From contig JBNGIQ010009412.1 of NCBI GenBank assembly GCA_049999765.1, positions 170,569 through 195,542 on the forward strand: a stretch of DNA of 24,974 nucleotides. The letters run 5' to 3'. The notes beneath the pieces were generated by a model that saw nothing but the letters and a program-made list of their open reading frames with translations, searched no databases and was not told the DNA's origin. The first letter of the stretch is position 1. The number at the start of each line of letters is the position of its first letter. Below, in pieces: positions 10,805 through 21,184 of the stretch. The DNA is from Phaeoceros laevis (Eukaryota > Anthocerotophyta > Anthocerotopsida > Notothyladales). A program made the translations under genes and the position numbers.

Positions 10805-12646
10805 TCACCATGCCTCCACCCGCTCTGTTTGCTGGTCAATGCTGACAAGCCTTCCTCCTCTATTTTTCGCTTTAGACCGCTGCTTGGGCTGAGACTTCCG
10901 GTGGTTGTACTCCTCGTAGTCCACTTTTGGTTCCCGCAGGCTGCTATCCCGAGCTGTGTAACCATTGAGCAGTGCACCCCCATAATCACTGTCATGACTG
11001 TCTTCATGAGGTTCCTCCGGGCATGAGGAAGTGGGTTTTGGATCCAGAGCAGCTTCTTGCCGGTATCTCAAAGTTCTTAAGATGAGAGTCTTCAAAAAAT
11101 TCATTACTTGGACAGCATGCATCAGTGCTGTGAGAGGATCTGCCATCTGCAGGGAACATGCCACTTCCGGTGAGCAAAAAGCTTGATTGCACAAAATTTC
11201 TGAAACTGTATGACGTTCAAACGTATCCTACAAGGTGATGCAGAGAAACAGGAACAGATAGATACCTGAGTCATATTTGGTGCAAAAACCATGGCAATGT
11301 TTCGGGCGTTCATCTTGTTGACTACTTCTTCTTGAACCACATCAGCCATCAGGTTTATTGCCCAGTCCAGCAGTGCTCCTTGGGTGGGAGGGAGCTGCTT
11401 AACCAGATCCACGCAGTGCTCCTCTGTGTTACACTGAAGCAGCTGCTCAGGCGTCAATGAGTCTAGCACCCCTCTTGGTAGTTCTCGAAACCAGGCCTGC
11501 AAAAGGTGAGACGGTGTTGGTTAGCGGATGATCAAGCTCATCTACGAAGCAAGAAACGGCTGGCCCCATTTGATCATGTAAAACAAATGACTGCCACCAG
11601 TAAATTTACCTTGATGAGGCCAGCTAGGCAGTGCATGTCGATATCATACGGCACCAGGCCCTTGTTCAACTGGTCTCGGACATGCTCCTCGTGACTGTTT
11701 TCTGCGTTTATTCTGAAGATGCCTTCTGCCTGAAAACAAATCAAGCAATGTCCATGGATGATGCAAACTGAAGAGGCTACAACACAGAATAGCCTCAAAG
11801 CAGCTGAGCATGGATGCTGTTGCGCACTATCAGCAAAAGACAATGGGTTCAGGGTCTTGTATTTCCAGCATAACGCACCTTGAGGCCACCCTGATTGTAC
11901 AGCTGTTCTTGCATGAGCAGCAGAATGGTTGGAACACTGTTCCCGTTCAGGTCGTAAGAGCACTGCATTGACTCAGCTGACACCCCAAAAACGCTTGCAC
12001 TGCCACACAGGGAGAAGGACAGTGAGAAGAAGAGCTCAACCGCACTCACAGACAACAACGAAGCTGTGGCTTTGCTGGAATGCACTGCAGGACCAAAGAG
12101 CTTTTCTCACCTGGCGCTCGGAGCTCTTCTTGGGATCTCGACTTCAAACTCCACAGGGAGGCCAAGAAAGCCGTTGAAGCGATCAAAAGTCACATGAGCC
12201 ACATGTTGCACATTCGTCGGCCAGCCAATGTCCATTCCGTCTTCGGGGGCAGCATTGCAAGTCAGTAAGGAACGGCGAAAGGCTGCGATCATGAGAGCTA
12301 ACATGGACAGCTCAGCATTCTCCTGGTCCGTCGTCACAACCAGCTGCGCTCCCTGCCTCGTCGTTGGTCTCAACACTCGATCTCGCCTCAAAGCCTGCAG
12401 ATCAAGGGTTCTGCTGGTATCATACGGCCGTGCGACTTCATCATCGGTCTCCGACGCATGTGTGATGAGGGGCGACGCAGCAGTGTTGCAATAATCGGAA
12501 GTGTATTCATCCGACTCCGTATTGTCCGAGTGCAAAGTGAACCTGCCGAGCCTGGAAGCCAAGGGACTGGCAGTCGACCCGAAGATGTTGTCATCCGAGT
12601 CGGGGCTGTCGGCAATGTAGTGGCGAGGGGGTAGAACCTCGGCCAT
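10805..12646 (-). CDS. Rop GTPase-activating protein, CRIB-RhoGAP (RopGAP), 449 aa
   Basis: The minus-strand exons in order are 12646-12111, 11999-11879, 11729-11610, 11496-11266 and 11146-10805 (stop TGA at 10807-10805). The sum is 1350 bases, and all introns are GT/AG with matching phases. The start ATG opens MAEVLPPRHY. Residues 138-164 carry the plant-type CRIB motif (MDIGWPTNVQHVAHVTFDRF...), which binds active ROP GTPases. The RhoGAP domain spans about 182-365, with the catalytic arginine finger in EGIFRINAENSHEEHVR (Arg225) and the conserved AWFRELPRGVLDSL and MNARNIAMVFAPNMTQ blocks. The tail is polar and variable. The protein would switch off ROP signalling, which controls cell polarity at the plasma membrane. 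The CRIB-then-GAP order and the length match Arabidopsis RopGAP1-5, so I am confident of the family but not of the exact orthologue. Confidence 0.95.
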
Positions 12647-14120
12647 TTTTTTGAGAAAGCGCTTCCGTAACGACTCCAGCTACGCCTCCTTTGCACAATT
12701 CCTTCACCTCTTGCAAAATTCTATCCTGTAGTTGTAGGTCACGTCTGGCGACGACCCCTGTTCAGCTCCCTCGCTCCCAAACCGTGTTTCTCCAAGAACC
12801 TCTGCATCGTACAGCCGCACAGTCAGGACATCTTTGGATGCAAAAAATTCTTCGACCTAGCCACTCGATTTACCCCTCCCCCTACCCGGAGACAGCCTGA
12901 GGGAGTACCATCCGACACCCCTAACATGAGAAACCACTCAGCCGACGAGTCTGAGACCTCTGGCACCCCCACGTCCCTCACAAGAACCAGCTACATAATT
13001 TGAACCAGCCAAATGCTCAAGTCCCGAGGTGCACTGATTTTCCTACCAGTACAACCACTCGCCATTCTTAACACGAAGCCGCGGAAAAGAGCGTTCCGCA
13101 AGCTGCTAGACCTAAGTGAAGCGAGGTGGACGTTGTGAACAAAAAGCATGTAGCCGACCAGGAAGCACCTTTTTGCGACTCCCCTCCCAACACCACAGAC
13201 CACCATCGTTTCCGACTCAATTTTCTTCCCACCACAAACTACTCCCTATCCAACAACCCCTTCCCTTCCCCGCCCCGCCCCAACAGGTCCAAGCCACGGA
13301 AGAAAGAACCAACCTGCCACACGTTGCTCGCCTCAGGTGCAGAAAATTGCTCATGTGTGTGCTCCGAGTTCACGCCTATCCACAGCCGAAGACTCCACAA
13401 ACCATACAACCGCTCAATTGAGAAAACCGCGGAGGAGGGCCGCAGAAAAAAAAAGAATCGTCTGTCGCCTGCCAAGAACCCGTGAAACCTCCTCCAGGAG
13501 CTGCTGTAGGTGGCCAGCTAGGTCATGCAAGCAAGCATGCCTCCAAGCCAAGCGAGCCGGACTTAACAAGGGCGCAGGAGCAGGCAGCGGCTGCAGCAGT
13601 CAAAGCAGAAGCAGCAAAGAGCGGGGGCGCAAGAAATCGGGAACAGAGAAGCAGGAAGACTCTTGAGTCCCGAGCTCCCAGACTCATCAGGCGTGGAAGG
13701 CCGACGAGGCTGGAGAGGAAGCGTAGGGGGCAATGCAGCAGCAACAAGCGCTCCTGCTCTTGGGCAAAGACAAATCTCGGCAGCGCCCTCACAGCAGCAG
13801 CAAGTCAGAAGAGAGGGGTGGGAGGGAATTTCCAGAGCTGGCTCAGCTGCGGCAGGTGGATCCAGCCAGGCTTTCAACTGCCTCTTCCGGCGCCAGCCAG
13901 CTCTGGAGGCAGGAAAGGAAGGAAGGGTGCCGGAAACGCACTGGTGGCGGAGGTGAGAAGAGAGACGGACGGGGCACACTAACTTGTTCCGACTGTTACC
14001 CTCCCTGTCTGCTGTCCAGCGCACCAAGGAAACGGGCTACCCAAGCCTACTACCTGGCACGCTACCCATGCGCACCCCCCGTTTCCCCCGTCTGCCCCAT
14101 CATACCCGGCCACGTACCAT
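12647..14120. other. RopGAP upstream region, probable long 5' leader and promoter
   Basis: The stretch is C-rich on the + strand around 13170-13300 (so G-rich in the direction of the RopGAP transcript) and purine-rich around 13590-13960. Several open frames of 100 to 180 residues occur on both strands, but they are low in complexity, rich in Ser, Arg and Ala, and have no domain. I regard them as chance frames in GC-rich DNA. The RopGAP transcription start is probably in here. Confidence 0.4.
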
Positions 14121-14220
14121 NNNNNNNNNNNNNNNNNNNNNNNNNNNNNNNNNNNNNNNNNNNNNNNNNNNNNNNNNNNNNNNNNNNNNNNNNNNNNNNN
14201 NNNNNNNNNNNNNNNNNNNN
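14121..14220. other. assembly gap (100 N)
   Basis: Exactly 100 N are present, the usual placeholder for a gap of unknown size. Any open frame crossing it is meaningless. The true distance between the flanks is not known. Confidence 1.
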
Positions 14221-17190
14221 GCAACTGCACTGTGGAAAACCGGACGGCGGCCGGCGGCAGCCCCCACCCGACGACTGAGAATAGAAAGGGCATGCCAAGA
14301 GCAACCGGGCGACCGGGAGGGAGAAAAAAGCACGGCCACGTTCGAGACGTGAAGCCAGGCTAGCATTCCCCTCGCCTCGCATTAGGCACCCGGGTCTTCG
14401 GGGGCCCCGGTTAACTACCTGTCGGCTTTACCCGTCACCCCGGGGGGCAAACGGCCGGGCATTGAATGTGCACCATTATTGACCATGGCCAGCCCCCTCC
14501 ATGGAAAGTGGGAAGAAATGAATGGAAAAGTGGAAAAGCAGAGCAGGACCTGTCTCCTGGCCCTTTGCGGCCCGGCCTGGAAGACGGGGATTTGGTCTCG
14601 TGCTCAATTACATAATGTATTCAATGGGCTCCCTGATGGCCGGCCTGAAGTGGGCCGGTCAGCACGTTTGCCGGTCTCACTAGATCCTTGTTGTGTGCTG
14701 CATGCACTGTTGGTTCTCGTAGTAGTACGTGGAAAAATTGGTGGCTGGTGGGTATATCGCGTATAGCGATGCACGCTGCTTGTTGCTACTGGTGTTTTTA
14801 GCATTGTATCACCCGGTTAAGAAACCAGTCCGGATAAGGCAGTGACAGCCCAAATTAGGCTGCCGGTCAGCTAATCGCTATGTTGCAAATGACGGGAGCA
14901 TGACACATGAGCGGGGATTGCAAGTTTCAAATTCCTCCCATGATGACATCAATTTCACGCAAGCAAGCAAGCACTCTTCCTCCTCGTATGATTGATGAAA
15001 ACATGCATCCGGGCATATCGCCCGCTCGCCTCTCATGGCCATGTCATGATGCATGCGACGCATAAAAAGAAGGAACCGCGCGCAGTAACCGTCCAAGATC
15101 CGCGGCGCGTGAAGAGTAAACGGGGTCGGCACGTGAAATCCAATCCCGTTTTGAAATCGAGTTTTCCCGCGATTCACGAATCAACTGTCCCGGTTAAGCT
15201 AACTGACATCCCCACCACGGTAGTCAGGTCAACTTGTGGGCTCCGACTTTCGTCCCACAGGACGGCGACTTTGCGTCCGTAGTCAGCAGGCTGGCAAGGC
15301 AGAGCCGCAGAAGACGACGACCATGCTGCGTACCGTAGCTACCCAATTTTCTGGTGGGTCGGTACTTGGCTGGCTGGTTGGTGCTAGGTTCGGCGAAGCG
15401 GACTGCCACGAGGTTCGGGAGGGTCGGAAACCGAGCCCCTGACCGCCTGGGACAGTCAAAACGGCATCCTGTGGGTTGGGAAACGAGGCCGGGGCGCGGT
15501 CGTGCCTCCCCAAACGGATTGCCGAGTCTTCCGTCAATTCGAATGTAACATGGCCCGTTTTCTCGGCCCCAACCCCACCCTATTTCCGTCCGTCCCCGTC
15601 GCTGCCAGGTCACGCGCCTTGCTGGACCACCAGCCTACGTGGGTGGGGGCTACGACGTAAACTTGCAACTCATATGGCTATACGCTCATAATACGCTATA
15701 TTGCATGTGCCCTGCATTCTCCCAGCACCGCATTATACCTGCATGTGCTGTTAACGTGGTTAATCTCGGTAATCACGTCATTTCAGGGGGCAGCGTATCT
15801 GGCCAGCCTGGGAAAAGGGATGCTTCTTCCTTCCCTTCTTCCGTCCTTCCATCCTTGATTTTTGAAACGTCTCGGCCATCGCGTCTCTATACATGCCTGG
15901 CTGTACCCGAGAAAGAACGTGTGGAGGTGGCGACCGTATACGATGTCGTATTTCGAGATGCCCGCAATGAGGGAGGGTCCCTCTTTCTGACTTTTGCGCG
16001 GCTCGTAGAACTGAAAAGCGAATTGTGGGGTTTTCCCGAGTTTCTTCCATCCATCACTGGAGCTTTATCCAGAGCCCAACCCACCGTAGAGTACCGACCG
16101 TATGGGATACAAGTACATACGACTCGTCAGCACCGGATAGTTTAGTCCGGCGCGCCACTCACGAACGAGCGAACGAGCAAAACCAGCACCAATTTTTTAA
16201 TTCGAAAATCAGTTTAGGATCTTCCTTTTGTGTGCAGGAGCCGCAGACAGGAGGCCAAGGCAACCACGCAGCCAGGCCTGGACTGGACCGGGCGAGGCAC
16301 GCCCCTGCGTCGGCTTCCGACCCGGCGGCCAGCGCGGCCTAAACTCCGGGCCTGTCGCAGTTGCATTTAACGCCGTTTCCTGACACGGTTCAAACTTTAC
16401 CTGCTGCAGACTTTACCTCACACACACTACGCACTGATCATACTGTACGGGCACGAACATAAGGACGATCGCCGGGGCCCCGAAACACGGCTGCTTTTAT
16501 CAATATACTATCAAATCCCGGCAGGCACGACAGAAATGTAAGGCAGGCGGGACCCGCCGCGGCCGGGCCTTGCCGCGTGGCACGCGGCGAGGCATCCATG
16601 GCCCATTTCGTGTGGTCCGCCTCATGGGCTTGGCATGGCACATCCAGGGGTACCGTCTACTCTAGGTCATGCGGTGGGCGACTGATGCGGGCCACGGCCG
16701 GTAACCTTTGTCGTCATCAATGGTATGGACGGGCGCATGATCATCGTCCGGCACTACTTTCTCCGGCCGGAGCCAAAAGCCAGTTTGTGTGTAATGGAGG
16801 GTTGAGTACGGTAGTAGGCGTGTAGGTAATCAAAGCGCCAGGTCTTATGTCCGCGCCCTAACAGCCATTTAATATGCATCCCAAACAATGACTAGGTCGG
16901 TACTCGGGTCCCGTGCGTAGCTCACGAGGCTGTTTTGGATTCTCTGCTTCCAGTTAAAAACTGCTCCCGATGCGGATTATCGCTCCGTCATACAGTATTC
17001 CATCGCACATCTGGGGGCCGGTAAACACCCACCGCCGAAGGCAAAGCGCCACCCAGCTATTGAGCTTCCCCACCAATGCTAGTAGTATATGAACTGCTTC
17101 ATTATACTTGCTCTGTCGTTGTATCTACTATCTACTATACTACAATTGTCGATCCTCGGATTCCCAGTAACCTTGTGTTTGTTGGAACTT
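14221..17190. other. GC-rich intergenic DNA, no gene seen
   Basis: Both strands show only short or low-complexity open frames and no domain signatures. There are blocks of high GC (14380-14460, 16300-16360, 16540-16580). Near 17090-17150 the sequence becomes AT-rich, with short TACTATCTACTATAC-type repeats. Regulatory DNA for a gene beyond the gap is possible but cannot be shown. Confidence 0.35.
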
Positions 17191-17196
17191 GGGATG

Positions 17197-17263
17197 GGTC
17201 TTGACACAATCTAGGGCAAAATACATTGGTCTTGACACAATCTAAACTAGGCAAAATAAATTC
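17197..17263 (+). repeat. short imperfect tandem duplication
   Basis: The motif GGTCTTGACACAATCTA followed by GGCAAAATA occurs twice, at 17197-17227 and 17228-17263. The second copy has a small insertion (AACT). Confidence 0.75.
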
Positions 17264-18221
17264 TATGATTTGTGGATGCATAGCCTTATGGACAACGCTC
17301 ATGGAGCATGAATAGAAAGGATCATGAATACATAAAGCTCTAGAATTACCTAGATTTTTGAAAATCAAACAAATAGCTCCAAACCTACCACAGCCAGACA
17401 TGAATTACAATATAAATTGACTCCTCATGTTCCAGCCTCGTGTTGCAATGTGGTTTTAACGCAAAGAACGATAAATAAATCTCCTCCTCCTCTTGTTATT
17501 GGCAATTTGGCATGGGAGGACTTCGAGAGAGGGAGGTTAATTTATGGTGCTTGGGGTGAAGGTGGGTGCAGCGCTCACCAAAAACTGGCCGCACTAGTGT
17601 AATGACCGATCGATTTAAAGGGTCGATGCAAAAAGGTAATTAATTGATAATAGTAACTTCGGTATAGCGCGGCTCCTTGCTACTACTACTACTAGTAACT
17701 TCGTATTGTCGGATAACTTGTCAGGTAGACTTTGATATTTCCGAAAATTATTATGTATATAGATTAGTACAAGTATAGGTGTAGGTGTTAGAGTAGGTTA
17801 CTTATATATGTCTTAGAATTAATGGCAACTAACATTTTGCAAGGTTACCTTGCACTCGACGGATATGATTGGAGTACCATTGACGTAGCGGACCTCCCAT
17901 TGACGTCGCGGACCTCCTGTGACACAATGCTGCCCCCAAGGCTTTCCTTCTATTTGTATCTCCCGTCTTCCTGTAATTATATGTATGCGTACCTACGTAG
18001 TCACATTTGTGACAGATTTTCGAGTGAATCAGTAAAACCAACAGGGCTATTAATTGATCAGTTACAAAACACATTCTCTACTATATATGCTCAGAATTTA
18101 ATACTTCAGAAATTAGATATCGTGAAGGTTACCTTACAAGTCTGTAAGGAACTAGGTCAGCAATCCTCCCTCAAGGTTGATTATGTCTCAATAATGCTAT
18201 AAAGTTTGCAGCAGTCCTTAC
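17264..18221. other. AT-rich intergenic DNA with a 20-bp direct repeat
   Basis: The stretch holds a 20-base direct repeat, CATTGACGTMGCGGACCTCC, at 17878-17897 and 17898-17917, and simple TAC repeats at about 17681-17693. The open frame 17822-18202 (126 codons) contains the direct repeat, matches nothing I know and is probably chance. Part of this stretch could be the LTR or leader of the gag fragment that follows, but I could not find a matching second LTR. Confidence 0.35.
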
Positions 18222-18529
18222 CATGGCCCAGAGCAAGTGAATAATCCGTCTTCGACTTCAATTCTACAATACCCAAAGAAGACAAGTTAAGTGGCACCAA
18301 CTTCCACGTTTGGAAATTCCGAATGATTGAGCTGTTCAAGTCAAGCAAGCTCTGGGCTCATGTCCATGGTACAGGGACGCCACCAGTCCCTACGCCAAAG
18401 CTAGCTGCAAATGCACCGGTGGACGAAATCAGTAAATGGGAGGAAAACGATCAACTCGCCAGAATGCTGCTACACTTCGTGCGTATGCTAATACACAGCA
18501 TCTTAGCATCTGACCCTTTAGAATCTTAG
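18222..18529 (+). mobile_element. copia-like retrotransposon gag fragment 1, broken
   Basis: ATG at 18222 (MAQSK, then a stop) corresponds to the start MAQVP of the second copy at 19508. After a frame change the sequence reads STIPKEDKLSGTNFHVWKF and continues through RMIELFKSSKLWAHV to about 18480. The order 'G-T-N-F-x-x-W-K-x-x-M' near the N-terminus is typical of the gag polyprotein of Ty1/copia elements (UBN2/DUF4219 type). Downstream the frame runs into a short tandem repeat. There are no protease, integrase or reverse transcriptase sequences, so this is a dead 5' fragment. Confidence 0.65.
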
Positions 18530-18582
18530 CATCTTAGCATCTTAGCTTCTGACCCTTTAGCATCTTAGCATCTGACCCTTTA
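18498..18582 (+). repeat. minisatellite of GCATCTTA / TCTGACCCTTTA units
   Basis: About 85 bases built from two words, (G)CATCTTAG and CATCTGACCCTTTA, repeated in mixed order: the longer word occurs three times with one variant (CTTCTGACCCTTTAG). It begins at the end of the gag-like frame. Confidence 0.8.
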
Positions 18583-19507
18583 TCAGTAGGAAGTATGCTA
18601 CCTATTACTTTCAAGATCATTGTAAAGATTACTTGTGTATTGATATGATTTATTAACTTAGTAGTATGATCTAAGTGTGTAGCATTGAATGTAAAATTGC
18701 TAGTAATTGTATCAATGTGTGGCGTGCTACCGAAAAAGCATGCTAAAGACCTCTAATTTCCAGATCTTCTCCTTAACGTCATTGCTAGTCGGCACCCCGG
18801 GTAGGGGAACTTAGCAGGGACGGAGCATAGCCCATACTATGCCCCGATCCACTGTGAGTGCCTCCCGATGGCCGTTTCCGCACGCGTTGATGCCCAGGTT
18901 CTGGCAGGGTCTTCACGAAGTTTCCTGGACATCACCAGCATGCAAAAACAAGACAATGTGTTCGATCGCGAACCCCGTCCTCCGCCACCGTGCATGCCCA
19001 CTGCCTCCCGACCAGGACCTCCGAATATTGTCACAAACTCACACACGCTTCGATTCCCTCCCTGGCCTTACATAGCCACACCCGAACCAGCCACGCGGGC
19101 CGGTTCGGAGCCGCGGAACCAGAGCTATATCACGGCCAGCCAATAGAGGAAATCCCCTAACCGTCTAACCCGGGTTGGATAAACTAACCCGCCTTCTAGG
19201 CTCAAACCATCCTAGGCTTATCCTAACTGCCGCTCCTCTAACAAGTGTCTTTAACTGCCGATCCTACCAGGGCCAAAGGACGTCAACACACTACGCCGTT
19301 AACACGCCACAAATGCCTAAATACAAAAACCTTACACGGATGGATATTAGATAGTTAGGGCACTTTCTATACTAAATTACATTGGAGTATGATTTAAAGG
19401 AAGCCGAAGTTCTCAGCGTTACCTTGTAGTTATGTCGTGAGCCTTGGCAGATCGTTTCCTGCAAGGCCACATTTGCTCCTTTGGTTTTGTAAGCATATCT
19501 TGTCAAC
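18583..19507. other. repeat-rich intergenic DNA, no gene seen
   Basis: An AT-rich stretch (18590-18770) is followed by a more GC-rich one (18790-19330) without recognisable coding sequence. It separates the two gag fragments. Short frames at 18837-19146 on both strands look like chance. Confidence 0.35.
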
Positions 19508-19679
19508 ATGGCGCAAGTTCCTGTAACTACGCCAACTCCTTCCCTGACTATACCGAAGGAGAACAAGTTTGACGGGACAAATTTCCATGTTTGGAAATTT
19601 TGAATGATCGAAATTTTCAAGTCTAGGAAATTATGGGAGCATGCACTCGGCGTAGGGACATCACCAATCCCTACACTCA
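19508..19679 (+). mobile_element. copia-like retrotransposon gag fragment 2, truncated
   Basis: ATG at 19508 starts MAQVPVTTPTPSLTIPKEN, followed by KFDGTNFHVWKF. A TGA stop (19601-19603) then interrupts it, and the frame continues as MIEIFKSRKLWEHALGVG up to 19679. It is clearly related to the fragment at 18222 (shared IPKE, GTNFHVWKF and MIE-FKS-KLW blocks). The homology stops exactly where the left arm of the long palindrome begins, so the palindrome has inserted into or replaced the rest of the element. Confidence 0.7.
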
Positions 19680-20483
19680 AGCGATGCAAATCAATCTCGG
19701 ACAAGCTCTCTGCGGCACAGTTCGGGAGGCAACCCCAGACAAACTCAAACACCTTGGTGCTCACAGTCAAGTTGTCCCCATCCGCAAAACTCGGCCTTAG
19801 TGCCTTTGCTAACTTAGCTGCGGAAGTGCTGTGCATAACAGTAGCAGAAACAGTCATTTGCCCAAGGCTCTTCATAAGGGCCCTACTGATGACAAACTCT
19901 TTTCCATTATTTAGCTTGCATCTGTGGGAACCTTCGTAAGCCAGCTAATCATGGTTGTTTACCAATGCTAGGAGCGCCTCAAATGAATAACTACCGCCAT
20001 TCCAGTTCCATTCCCAATTCTGTTCATACGTTCTGCATACTGCCTTCTTGACTGCAGAGAGCAAGCTTTGTTGGCTGCAAAAGAGTCCAGGGTCTTGCTC
20101 TCTGCAGTCAAAAAGGCAGTATGCACAAAATTGGGAATGGAACTGGAATGGCGGTAGTTATTCATTTGAGGCGCTCTTGGCATTGGTAAACAACAATTAT
20201 TAGCTGGCTTATGAAGGTTCCCGCAGATGGAGGCTAAATAATGGAAAAGAGTTTGTCATCAGCAGGGCCCTTCTGAAGAGCCTTGGGCAAATGAGAAGTG
20301 TCGTTGACACTGTTTCTGCTACTGTTATGCACAGCACTTCCGCAACTAAGTTAGCAAAGGCACTAAGGCCGAGTTTTGCGGATGGGGACAACTTGACTGT
20401 GAGCACCAAGGTGTTTGAGTTTGTCTGGGGTTGCCTCCCGAACTGTGCCGCAGAGAGCTTGTCCGAGATTGATTTGCATCGCT
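19680..20483. repeat. long palindrome: two inverted arms of about 390 bp with a 28-base spacer
   Basis: The left arm 19680-20065 is the reverse complement of the right arm 20094-20483, and the spacer is 20066-20093. The innermost pairing is GACTGCAGAGAGCAAG against CTTGCTCTCTGCAGTC; the outermost is AGCGATGCAAATC against GATTTGCATCGCT. The arms differ by scattered substitutions, about 15 extra bases in the right arm near 20297 and about 11 extra bases in the left near 20030. Each arm holds the same protein-like open frame on one strand (with KLAKALRPSFADGDNLTV in both) and another on the opposite strand. I do not recognise either product. Transcription through it would give a hairpin RNA. Confidence 0.9.
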
Positions 20484-20523
20484 CCTTCTCTAATTTGTGT
20501 ACTTGCTTCTGTAGCACGAGTAC

Positions 20524-20660
20524 AATGTGCTAATACTCCAGCGTGTGAAAGGGGCTTTTCTAAATAGAACAAGATTAAAGATCGCTTTAGAAACTCTCTG
20601 AATGATACAAGTCTAATGCACTAATGTGAGTTGCTATTGAGGGTCCATCTGATATGAAGA
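20524..20660 (+). mobile_element. hAT-family transposase C-terminal remnant, broken
   Basis: Read with frame changes and stops, the sequence gives ANTPACERGFS, then NKIKDRFRNSLND, then VAIEGPS. A 'CERGFS...K-N-x-x-K...R-N-x-L' block followed by 'IEGP' resembles the C-terminal dimerisation region of hAT transposases of the ZNF862-like type (from memory of the family). It lies just outside the right arm of the palindrome. No active transposase or terminal repeats are visible. Confidence 0.5.
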
Positions 20661-21028
20661 ATTATAACTTCACTCAATATGGAAGGAAGGTGCAAAGATC
20701 GGAAGACATATCTACTCCAAGTAGAGACCAATATGGAAAAAAATTATAATCTTTTCATACTTTTTACCATTTGATTTTTAACTGTGATAGATTTTGTAGG
20801 GTTAGTTTTTGTCTCGAAAGTTGAGGGACTTTGTCAAAAATGTCTCTTGTTACCTTTTTAAATTATAAAAAAGACTTTCATGTGGAGGAAGTCCGAGGAA
20901 CTCTAAGATTTTTTAGAAAGTTGTTGTTGAGCGGTGGGTGGGTGCATGTCCTACGAGATTGTGTTGTGGCACATGCCTTCATGTACTTTTGGACAATCGC
21001 TCTGTGCGAGGAATTGCCCCGGCACGCG
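20661..21028. other. AT-rich intergenic DNA, no gene seen
   Basis: Up to about 20885 the sequence is AT-rich with several poly-T and poly-A runs and no coding signal. The open frame from 20831 has no recognisable domain. Confidence 0.35.
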
Positions 21029-21184
21029 GTTCGCACTCGGGCAGGTAATGTAGGGATTTGTCAGCCAAAAACGGAATGATTTGGTCAGATAAAGGAGCCA
21101 AAGCTTGTTCGCACTGGGGCCGCTAATGTAGGGATTTGTCAGCCAAAGACGGAATGATTTGGTCAAATAAAGGAGCCAAAGCTT
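21029..21184 (+). repeat. 78-bp tandem repeat, two copies
   Basis: Copies at 21029-21106 and 21107-21184 each start with GTTCGCACT or its variant and share TAATGTAGGGATTTGTCAGC and AAAGGAGCCAAAGCTTG. They differ at only a few positions. The second copy runs into unique sequence. Confidence 0.85.

Noticed and set aside
12388-12696. Possible upstream open frame overlapping the RopGAP start
   Set aside because: It begins with GTG rather than ATG and is out of frame with the clear RopGAP coding exon, so it is a shadow frame.
13482-13982. 166-codon open frame on the + strand
   Set aside because: Composition is Ala/Ser/Arg/Lys-rich and several other frames are open over the same purine-rich stretch, which is typical of chance frames. 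No domain is recognisable.
13733-14382. Several open frames on both strands across 13.7-14.4 kb
   Set aside because: They run through the 100-N gap, so the absence of stops there is an artefact, and the flanks are low-complexity GC-rich sequence without domains.
17822-18202. 126-codon open frame on the + strand before the first gag fragment
   Set aside because: It contains a non-coding-looking 20-bp direct repeat, has no recognisable domain and lies in AT-rich DNA. It is not supported as a gene.
17264-18221. Possible LTR upstream of gag fragment 1
   Set aside because: No matching second LTR, TG...CA ends or tRNA primer-binding site could be found in the window.
17197-18582. Short direct repeats considered as a CRISPR-like array
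   Set aside because: The repeats are adjacent duplications without regular unique spacers, and the DNA is eukaryotic.
19372-19875. 167-codon open frame on the minus strand
   Set aside because: It fuses the left palindrome arm to the antisense of the copia-like gag fragment, so it is chimeric across a repeat junction. The arm part is described under the palindrome.
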